Source: Cololabis saira (lineage: Eukaryota; Chordata; Actinopteri; Beloniformes; Belonidae). Taken from it: a DNA stretch of 64,000 nt. The notes beneath the pieces are model-generated. The model was not told where the DNA came from, made no database searches, and saw only the letters and a program-made list of their open reading frames with translations. The position numbers were made by a program, and so were the translations under genes. The stretch is from the NCBI RefSeq assembly GCF_033807715.1, contig NC_084597.1:6307847-6371846 (forward strand), given 5' to 3'. Shown one piece after another: positions 55,200-64,000 of this stretch (the stretch's first letter is position 1; every line of letters starts with the position of its first letter).

Positions 55200-55799
55200 C
55201 AGTTTGTCTTCAGTTTTACCAGTTAATCGCATTTTTAGTTTAGTTCTTTAGTATTTTTTTCCACTGGCTAATTACCAGTGAGAGATATTTTTAGTTGAGG
55301 AGATACTTTGTAATGTCAGCACCTCTACCTTTTATTTGTGAGTGATATTTTCAGTTTATCATGGTTCCACGGCTATGTCAGTCAGAGCTGCTGTTGCCTC
55401 TAGATCTGCCCATATTGCCATTCAGTAAATAATTGTTCAATTATTTTTTGGAGCGCTATCCATTCAGCACCAAAGCTTGCCATTTTAATAATCTTCCTTT
55501 TTGTTTCTCCATTCCTTAGTATTTATTTGACAACGTTACTGTCTGTTCATTTAGGTAAAAAAAATAAAAATAAAAAACCAAAAAAAAAAACCTCCCTTGT
55601 GACTGTTACCTTGTCGTGGTAAGGGAACTTGTGCACTTCACTGAACCCTGATAGCTATGCCGTTAGGAGGCAACTCCTGGCTGGTTTTACCACATCGGAC
55701 AGGTCAAGGGTGAGGAGTTAGACAAAATACCGTAAAAAATCCACTCTTGGCCTTTTTAGGACCTCAAATTAACATGGGAAAATATATTATTTAAAAATC
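55200..55799. other. Interior non-coding DNA of the long-inverted-end element
   Basis: AT-rich with A-runs at 55557-55592. 55590-55735 contains GTTACCTTGTCGTGGTAAGG and AGCTATGCCGTTAGGAG, which I recall as the 5' leader of a fish LINE. AATCCACTCTTGGCC at 55738 resembles the right end sequence. Confidence 0.35.
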
Positions 55800-56557
55800 C
55801 AGGTGGCAATCTCAAAGAATGGCTGCCATCTTGAAATTTCAAGTGGCTGTGAGCAGTTTCTGGTCAAGTGACCCATGGAGACTGCTCATGCCACTTTTCA
55901 TGCCTATATCACCAACCAAACAATAACATCACTTAATTGATCAACCAAGGTGGTGGCCATCTTGAAAAATGGTCGCCAACTTGAAATTTCAAGTGGCCCG
56001 GACAATTTTCTTGTCAAGTGACCCATGGAGACTGCTCATGCCAATGTTCATGTCTATATCACCAACCAAACAATTACATCACTTAATTGATCGACCAAGG
56101 TGGCGGCCATCTTGAAAAATGGCCGCCAGCTTGAAATTTCAAGTGGCCCGACCAATTTTCTTGTCAAGTGACCCATGGAGACTGCTCATGCCAATTTTCA
56201 TGTCTATATCACCAACCAAACAATTACATCACTTAATTGATCGACCAAGGTGGCGGCCATCTTGAAAAATGGCCGCCAACTTGAAATTTCAAGTGGCCCG
56301 ACCAATTTTCTTGTCAAGTGACCCATGGAGACTGCTCATGCCAATTTTCATGTCTATATCACCAACCAAACAATTACATCACTTAATTGATCAACCAAGG
56401 TGGCGGCCATCTTGAAAAATGGCCGCCAGCTTGAAATTTCAAGTGGCCCGACCAATTTTCTTGTCAAGTGACCCATGGAGACTGCTCATGCCAATTTCCA
56501 TGCTTGTATCACCAAATGCACGATTCTGCCTAAAATCCACTCTTAGCCGCTCCACTA
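55800..56557 (-). repeat. 150-bp tandem array, right end (inverted)
   Basis: Five units with identical 150-base spacing, each with GGAGACTGCTCATGCCA and GGTGGCGGCCATCTTGAAAA. More homogeneous than the left array. Confidence 0.95.
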
Positions 56558-56610
56558 GTAGGCTATTTTCGGTTTCGGCCACAAATTTTCATTTCGGTGC
56601 ATCACTAATC
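56551..56610 (-). mobile_element. hAT terminus fragment (CGGTGCATCACTA)
   Basis: CGGTTTCGGCCACAAATTTT followed by CATTTCGGTGCATCACTA is the end of a common fish hAT (TAGTGATGCACCGAAA). The rest is missing. Confidence 0.5.
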
Positions 56611-56849
56611 AGTATAAGGGCACATGACTTACTTAAATCAATTAGGCTGGGAGGGGTGGATCACAAGATCTCGCTTTACATGGACGATATCATACTTTTC
56701 ATCTGAACCTCAACACTTTACCCCACACCTTATTCAGCTTGTCATATCCTTGAATGTGGTTTCTGGGTACACCTTCAATTGGCACCTTGCAAAGTTTTCC
56801 TTCATCAGTGGCAGCTCAGACACTTTGACAAATTGAGAACTACTCTTTT
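56611..56849 (+). pseudogene. L1/Tx1-like reverse transcriptase sliver
   Basis: Reads HDLLKSIRLGGVDHKISLYM and DDIILFI then, in another frame, SEPQHFTPHLIQLV and VSGYTFNWHLAKFSFISGS. The catalytic YxDD is YMDD here. Only about 75 codons remain. Confidence 0.6.
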
Positions 56850-57264
56850 AGTAGGGGGCTTTGACCTTTGTCATTGGCAAAGCAATGATCCTGCTGTGAT
56901 TAACGATTTACCATCTGAGGCAAGATCGGACAGTTGTGAGCTCTGGCTTTCTGAGGCTCAGGCTGATCCTCAGGAGCAAACACTGGGACTGCTGTGGAAC
57001 TGCAAGACTGAACGTTACTACATGTAACATTGCGTTACATGCAGTAACTCTGTTGTATGATCCATTAGCTTGGAATTCTTTGGAAAAGGAGCTTTGTTAT
57101 CTTCCTCAAATCAAAATCCCACGCTGCTATTCCTCCAAAGAGATGGACCGTCCGAGGCCATATCTGTTTTGATGCGTCTGAACAAACATATAGTGTTGTT
57201 GCATATGTCAGATCTAAGGATGTCAAAGGTCACATCAAGCTAAGTTTCATTCTTGCTTGCTCAC
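56850..57264 (+). pseudogene. BEL/Pao reverse transcriptase/RNase H, part 1
   Basis: DLCHWQSNDPAVINDLPSEA, EQTLGLLWNCKTE and, after a frame change, FDASEQTYSVVAYVRSKD and VKGHIKLSFILA. The 'LG..W' and 'FCDAS..aY..vaY' blocks are BEL/Pao hallmarks. The SFILA reading resumes directly after the inserted element. Confidence 0.75.
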
Positions 57265-58643
<1,379 letters not shown>

Positions 58644-58651
58644 TTGCTCAC

Positions 58652-59395
58652 ATGTTTCACCCAAGCAACAGCTACCAGTTCCCAGACTGGATTTACGTGC
58701 TCATCTAACTGGTACACGCCTCTGTGACCTCATCAGGACAGAATTCACTTTGCCAGTCTGAACTATTACACTGTGGACTGACTGAACCACTGTGCTCCAC
58801 TGGTTCGTGCCGATGGTGTTACAAGAGGGTTATCCCTGTCAGATATTTTCCTCCCAAACAGATGGATGAATGCCCCAGCATTTTTATGCAAACCTCCAGA
58901 TACTTGTCCTGAACCTTGAAACTTTTGTATCTGTTGATGACCAAATTGATTTGAAACAATCTGTCTGTTACAGTGTTAACGTTGCTGTTACTGTGCCAAA
59001 TCCTGACAGTTTCAAAACTTACCAAGAATTACTGGATGCCACTGCCCAGTCTCTTTCCAAACAGACCACTGTAAATCCCTCTGCAGCTGAATTTCTGAAT
59101 GCTGAACAAGAAATCCTCTAAAAAGGCAAACAAAACGATAGCTTTTGGGAGGACACAGCCTGTCTCAAATCACACAAATCACTTCCAACACACAGTCGCT
59201 TACTCTGTTTAGCCCAAACTTACATCCAATTGTACTGGATCCTACTCACAAGGTGACACAACTAATCATTAAAGATTATAGCAAGATATTGTGTCAAGAT
59301 GGTTTAAAAAGGATCTTTGCTGAAATAGGAACATTTTGGATCTTGAGGGGCGCAAGGGCGTACATAGACATCAGCAGAAGTGTGTTTCATGTCAA
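58652..59395 (+). pseudogene. BEL/Pao RNase H to integrase, part 2
   Basis: SPKQQLPVPRLDLRAHLTGT, RLCDLIRTEFTLPV, then FKTYQELLDATAQSLSKQTT and PSAAEFLNAEQEIL, and finally HPIVLDPTHKVTQLIIKDYS with LKRIFAEIGTFWILRGARA. This is the normal BEL/Pao order up to the integrase zinc-binding region. Several stops and frame changes. Confidence 0.75.
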
Positions 59396-60287
59396 AAATG
59401 GAGAGCTGGTGCCTGAGGGTTCAGCACTGCCCTTTCATTAGGTAAGAAAAAGATGACGCGAGGAAAGAAGGGGGAAAAAAGCATCTCCCACACTATGTCC
59501 TGTCAGAGGACAAAGTGTGATATGACAAAAAACACCTTAGCAAAAAAAATGTAATGCACTCAGATAACTTTAACCTACATTGATCCGTACTCTGTTCATT
59601 AACAACTACGAGATTTCTCCGCACTAGTGTTTTCAAATAACTGACTGAACGAATTTCTTTATTTATTCCTCACACATTCGCACAACTCCCAATTAATTTT
59701 TTTTATTGCACCGTTTATGTTCAGTCGCCAAATGTTCATCTGTGAGCTATTTGGATCTTATAAGGACTTTAAACTTTCAATTTTATAAGTTAATTTCATC
59801 ATTTTAATGCCCAAGGAATTTAATTTATTTGTGTTTTTAAATAAGCTAATTGAGCTGAAAGAGTGAATTAAATCATATTTGACATATAAGACCACAAGCC
59901 TTCATGCTGCTTGTCATGTATGTTCATTGAAAGTAGCAACAAATAAATTCAGGTTGCTGAAATGTTGTCTTTGTCTCATGTTGCAGCTTGTTTTGGGGCT
60001 CGTTCATAGCCCAAATTGTTCGTTTTTATGACATCTATCTTGATGAGGACTTGTTTTTGACATCACAATTGTCAGGTAATAAAACTGAGTTTTCACATCC
60101 CGTTCTGAAGTCAAAACTGTTTTAAAGACAACATTTCTAATGAAAGTTTGAGATCAGTCATCTCAAGTGGCTTCGGTAAACAGTTGTTTCACTGCAAACA
60201 CCATGATAGAAAGCTATTAAATACAACTGAAAAAACTTTTGACGGGTCAACAGACAACAGGATCTTAGTCTCTTTCTTTCTTTACAG

Positions 60288-61151
60288 AAACGTAAAGGCA
60301 AAGAGAGGCCCACAGGTTACCCCTGTGATCAGTGTGAGGAAGTCCTCACCACTTCATCATCCTTGAAGGGACATAAGAAGATTCACACTGGAGAGAAGCC
60401 GCACCTATGTGATCAGTGTGGGTCAACTTTTACCAGCTCAGGGGATTTAACTAGGCACTACCGTGTTCACACTGGAGAGAAGCCGCACCTATGTGATCAG
60501 TGTGGAGCAGCTTTTGCCAGATTAGATAATTTAAGAAATCACCAACGTATTCACACTGAAGAGAAGCCGTACAGATGTGATCAGTGTAGGGGAGCTTTTA
60601 CCACATCAGCTGCTTTAACTGGGCACTACCGTGTTCACACTGGAGAAAAGCCGTACAGATGTGATCAGTGTGGGGCAGCTTTTACCAGCTCAGGGGATTT
60701 AACTAAGCACTACCGCATTCACACTGGAGAGAAGCCGTACAGATGTGATCAGTGTGGGGGAGCTTTTACCACATCAGGTGCTTTAACTACGCACCAACGC
60801 ATTCATACTGGAGAGAAGCCGTACAGATGTGATCAGTGTGGGGGAGCTTTTCCCACATCAGGTGCTTTAACTACGCACCAACGCATTCACACAGGAGAGA
60901 AGCCGTACAGATGTGATCAGTGTGGTGCAGCTTTTACCACATCAAGTGCTTTAACTACGCACCAACGCATTCATACTGGAGAGAAGCCGTACAGATGTGA
61001 TCAGTGTGGTGCAGCTTTTACCAACTCAAGTAATTTAACTAGGCACTACCGTGTTCACACAGGAGAGAAGCCGTACATATGTGAGCAGTGTGGTGCAGCT
61101 TTTGCCGTATCGAGTACTTTAAGAAAACACCAACGTATTCACATTGAATAA
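60288..61151 (+). CDS. C2H2 zinc-finger protein, terminal exon (10 fingers), right arm
   Basis: Starts after CTTTCTTTACAG and runs 287 codons to HIE-stop. It has ten C2H2 fingers with TGEKP or TEEKP linkers, the first with Leu in place of Phe. Contact residues (-1,2,3,6) for fingers 2-10: SGDR, RDNN, TAAG, SGDK, TGAT, TGAT, TSAT, NSNR, VSTK. Fingers 1 and 9 match their left-arm partners at these positions (TSSG, NSNR); most others differ. A likely nuclear DNA-binding protein, but with no in-frame ATG and no recognisable upstream exon (BEL/Pao debris lies upstream of 59395). It may be an orphan exon or use an unseen start. Confidence 0.85.
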   Translation, partial: KRKGKERPTGYPCDQCEEVLTTSSSLKGHKKIHTGEKPHLCDQCGSTFTSSGDLTRHYRVHTGEKPHLCDQCGAAFARLDNLRNHQRIHTEEKPYRCDQCRGAFTTSAALTGHYRVHTGEKPYRCDQCGAAFTSSGDLTKHYRIHTGEKPYRCDQCGGAFTTSGALTTHQRIHTGEKPYRCDQCGGAFPTSGALTTHQRIHTGEKPYRCDQCGAAFTTSSALTTHQRIHTGEKPYRCDQCGAAFTNSSNLTRHYRVHTGEKPYICEQCGAAFAVSSTLRKHQRIHIE

Positions 61152-61296
61152 AATGTGTTTATCTGGAAATAAGTTAATTGAAAATAAGTTCAGTTTTATG
61201 TTATTTTTTTTTAAAATAGTTCTGCTTCTGGTTGTAAATTAGTAAACTTTTTTTTATGTTTTTATCGTAATCTCATTGTTTTGTTATTCTGTTCTG

Positions 61297-61302
61297 AATA
61301 AA
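61297..61302 (+). terminator. Poly(A) signal of right zinc-finger exon
   Basis: AATAAA in TTCTGAATAAAGTTATT, 146 bases after the stop codon. Confidence 0.75.
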
Positions 61303-61547
61303 GTTATTCGTTTTTTGTTGGATTTCAGTTTCTTGCTCAGTAACACCATTGTAAACAAACAGGAAGTCAATGTTAGAACAGTGTCCCACAGTAGTGCCTT
61401 GTTCATGTGATTTTATCAATATAGATGAATGATGGTTCTTGATTTAATTTCATCTGAGGGATGTAAGAACAAAGTGCTTTACTAATGACACCCTCTGCTT
61501 CTGAGACCAGCTGGTCAACTGTAAAAGTGAGTGAATGCTGTCATAGA

Positions 61548-61650
61548 CCTAAGGCTGAATTATGGTTCTGCGTTAAATCAACGCAGAGCCTACGCCGTTG
61601 CCTACGCGGCTACGCGGGAGTCTCTCCGTAGCCGACGCCGTAGCCTGACG
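61548..61650 (+). repeat. GGCTGAATTATGGTTC-family repeat, right arm
   Basis: AAGGCTGAATTATGGTTCTG followed by CGCAGAGCCTACGCCGTTG and several CTACGCGG words. Mirror of 24511-24596. Confidence 0.6.
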
Positions 61651-62057
61651 TGCACCTCCCAAAAAATGTAACTAGGCGACGCAGACCCAAGGCAGACCGA
61701 GAAGGCTGTGATTGCTTTGCTTGGTAGCAACGCATTTCCGGTTCCGGTTCGTGAAGCAGTAGTGAACCTTCAACGCTCTTTTCTTTGTGTGTGTGTGATT
61801 TTTTTTTTTGGGGTTGTTTTGGTTTTTTGCACAATAGTTGTCCTTATCTCTTTGATCCACTGTGACCGGAGAGCAGTGTTGTGCAAGTTCATACTTTTCA
61901 TGAACTAGTTCAAAGTTCAGTTCACATAGTTTAAAAATGAACAGTTCACATTCATAGTTCACCATTTTCACTTTGAACTAAGTTCAAATTCATTTAATTT
62001 CAATATTTTTAGGTGAGGAGTACGAATGAAACGCCAGACTGTCCTAAAAACTGTTGT

Positions 62058-62273
62058 AGTGGTCTTCAACCCTGGTCCTCAGGTCCCCTGTCCTGCATCT
62101 TTTAGATTTTTCCTTGCTCCAGCACCTTGATAAAAATGACTGTCATTAACAGACTTGCGCAGACCTGGATGACAAGCTGATGATGACCATTAATTAGAAT
62201 CAGGTGTGATGATGCAAGGAAACATCTAAAACATGCAGGACAGGGGTCCCGAGGACCAGGGTTGGAGACCACT
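62058..62273. repeat. Nested palindromic fish repeat, right-arm copy
   Basis: AGTGGTCTTCAACCCTGGTC to GACCAGGGTTGGAGACCACT. Mirror of 23861-24076. Confidence 0.75.
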
Positions 62274-62536
62274 GCTGTGTACAATCATGTTTTATCCTAG
62301 TGGCTTTTCAGCTTTACTCAGAGGCTGTAAATCTCCAACATTGTAGTCCATTATTAATGTGTCTACCTGTTGCTGGGAAATCAACCCCCTGAAGGTGCAG
62401 CAGTATTTGGGACTGGGGTCGTTTGGGGCTGTTGGGTCTTCTTGGCCTTTCCTGATGACTTTTTTTTGATTGTCAAGGACTTGCAGATATTTTCTCACAC
62501 TGGACAGATGCTTTGACTCCACATGACGTTTTGAAT

Positions 62537-62845
62537 TTAGTAGGCAGACGTTTGGACTTGTTTTCTCAGCGCAGGTGGACATAATTTGCTTAGAAAGGTT
62601 AGATTTTTACCTTCGGACTCTTTGGGAGACAATGTGTAAAATTCACGCAAATAATCATAAGCGGAGGCGTCATCTGACGCTGCGTCTGCAACGTCTCTCT
62701 CTTCACTGGTCATGTAAAGACTGCACCGAGCTCGGGCCGCTGTTGCCATGGAGCTGGTGCCCATCGTTGTGCTAGTGTGCACTGCATTGTGGGTAGTATA
62801 GTGTGAAGTCGTCGTCTCGTCGAGTATTTTAAATGTGCGCGCCAC
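62537..62845 (-). pseudogene. N-terminus of BED-hAT transposase, right-arm copy
   Basis: 102 codons with SEERDVADAASDDASAYDYL, REFYTLSPKESEGKNLTFLS and KLCPPALRKQVQTSAY, so it extends past the left-arm stop into the first half of the BED finger. It ends at TAA; the rest of the finger is in a shifted frame (KRHVESKHLSSVRKYLQV). Confidence 0.6.
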
Positions 62846-63089
62846 CTGCTGGTGAAATGAGAAGGATTATTCCGTAATAATTGGACCTAAATACTGAAGC
62901 TGAAACTCACATAATCTGAACAGTTAAAATTCCAGTTCTTGATTTGCAGAATTAACAAGTTCACGTTCTAGTTCTTTATTTGCAAATACGTTGCGTTCAG
63001 TTCAACGTTCTCACAGAAATGAACGTGTTCAATGAACGCGTTCATGCACAACACTGCTGGAAAGGCAGGAAGCTAAACAAAGTATCAAC

Positions 63090-63922
63090 TTGCGCTCTTG
63101 GGGGGTATTGCACTTAACGTCCTCTTAACGCCGACAATTTTTTTAACGCACGATTACATGCAGGATTAAAAAAAAACGCGCATTATATAACTTCTGGTGC
63201 TTGACGACACCCGTAGTTTGAGGAAAAGTATGGTGAACTGAAAGATGGAGAATGAAAAGAGACTTTTGAACGGCTAGTTCACTTTCAAAAAGATGCCCAG
63301 ATGGTTCGCTGGACAAGACTAAAGTTATTTGCATGTCGATTAGAAATGAATTACCATCGAAGTAGGTCGAGGCCCAACTGCACTTTATAGGTTGAGTTAC
63401 ACTCGCTGCTGTTACATGTACACTTTATTTGTTTGTGATTTATTTTTTGTATCACCCTGTTTTGATCCCACTTAGGAGAAGGGGATATTTTTTTAACCTT
63501 TTATTTTCCTCCGAGTTTAGACATAATTACATGGAAAATTTACCTGAGCAATGCACTTCTTGTACAAGGTTTGTGATGCATATGGTTCATTGTTTTAAAT
63601 TGAGCTGCATAAAAGAAGAAGGAATCTTAAGTTAGTCTTTACAAGTGTTAAGTTGGGGATTACATTGTGTTTGTATTCATGAAGGAATGTTACATTCAGG
63701 TTAAAAGCTTTTTTTTGTGGAAAGTTGAAAAAACATTGGCATAAAGCAGCATATTTGCCCTTTCTCATGTAGTTAACAGTATTAAAAACATTTAAAAAAT
63801 ACCTGAAGGTAATTTAGAAACGCAAAAAATGTGTGAATAAATGTGCGATTAATATGCGATTAATCGCAAGTTAACTATGGACAAAATGCGATTTTAAAAA
63901 AAATAATCGTTTGACAGCCCTA
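63090..63922 (-). mobile_element. TAGGGCTGTCAAACG hAT relic, right-arm copy
   Basis: Terminus GACAGCCCTA at 63922. Internal CCAGATGGTTCGCTGGACAA is a piece of the BED-finger frame. About 150 bases present in the left-arm copy are deleted here near 63365. Confidence 0.65.
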
Positions 63923-64000
63923 GTATGTAATAATCAAAGCATTATTGCTAGAGAGAAAAAACACTCAGTGATCTGAAGAAAGAAGCTGAGACATCTTATT

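Larger units (their letters stand above)
53109..56557 (+). mobile_element. Element with long inverted ends built of 150-bp tandem repeats
   Basis: Left array about 53109-53720 (units at 53154, 53304, 53454, then diverged at 53588 and 53718). Right array about 55800-56557 in inverse orientation (units at 55880, 56030, 56180, 56330, 56480, exactly 150 apart). Outermost bases TAGCGGAGCAGATAAG and the complement of CTTAGCCGCTCCACTA match approximately. The interior holds the remains of one plus-strand gene (53945-55190). GTA on both sides may be a 3-bp target duplication but is too short to trust. The class is unknown to me. Confidence 0.65.
61874..63056 (-). mobile_element. Non-autonomous BED-hAT relic, right-arm copy (both ends kept)
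   Basis: Left CAGTGTTGTGCAAGTTCATA, right CATGCACAACACTG. Flanks CCGGAGAG and CTGGAAAG agree at 6 of 8 positions, a worn target duplication. Contains the palindromic repeat 62058-62273. Confidence 0.75.
59395..63945 (-). repeat. Outer right arm of the large inverted duplication
   Basis: Mirror image of 22077-26671: upstream DNA, zinc-finger exon, GGCTGAATTATGG repeat, BED-hAT, and TAGGGCTGTCAAACG hAT. 63527-64000 is also a direct repeat of 1-474. Confidence 0.9.

Noticed and set aside
53109..56557. 150-bp arrays considered as centromeric or satellite DNA
   Set aside because: Only four to five units per side, in inverse orientation around a gene; transposon ends fit better.

Overview
This window looks like nuclear DNA of a teleost fish, probably a spiny-rayed (acanthomorph) fish. 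The evidence is the repeat content: hAT families with 8-bp target duplications, TTAA-target elements, L1 and L2 (Maui-type) LINEs, BEL/Pao fragments, a Tol2-like remnant, a C2H2 zinc-finger array exon and very long microsatellites. I see no bacterial gene layout, no rRNA, no convincing tRNA gene and no CRISPR array. Almost everything is transposable-element DNA. The only host-derived coding sequences I can support are two paralogous C2H2 zinc-finger exons and a truncated intronless calmodulin copy.

Layout. 1-4.6 kb: end of a duplicated block, a hAT MITE, a LINE 3' end, and a degraded retroviral envelope-like region (minus strand) cut by a MITE and a Harbinger-like element. 4.7-6.5 kb: LTR-like DNA and a perfect 84-bp inverted repeat. 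6.55-20.9 kb: one hAT transposon with a TTF-finger transposase, blown apart by later insertions: two TTAA elements sharing one TTAA site, a solo-LTR-like block, and an 8-kb L1 (14-bp target duplication) that itself holds an L2 with an intact reverse transcriptase frame. 20.9-22.1 kb: calmodulin retrocopy and unassigned DNA.

22.1-63.9 kb is organised as one very large, interrupted inverted duplication centred near 42 kb. The outer arms (22.08-26.67 and 59.40-63.95 kb) each carry a zinc-finger exon and the same nested hAT relics. The inner arms (35.07-39.73 and 44.40-50.12 kb, themselves interrupted) carry a TATA-type promoter/first-exon candidate, a small conserved ORF and a VNTR. The first 474 bases of the window match the last 474 without a gap (7 mismatches by eye), so a third copy of the outer block must lie just left of the window. 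Between the arms lie, on the left, L1, ZBED-hAT, LTR-like, TTAA-element and BEL/Pao fragments. On the right lie a hAT that appears to have carried flanking DNA with it, a 3.4-kb element with inverted ends made of 150-bp tandem repeats, and BEL/Pao split by a hAT that holds about 900 bp of microsatellite.

The strongest candidates for something undescribed are: the 150-bp-repeat long-inverted-end element with its uncharacterised cysteine-rich protein (53.1-56.6 kb); the hAT with apparent flank capture (52.0-53.1 kb); and the inverted/tandem zinc-finger duplication, whose fingers differ mainly at DNA-contact positions. Family names rest on remembered motifs, not on a database search.
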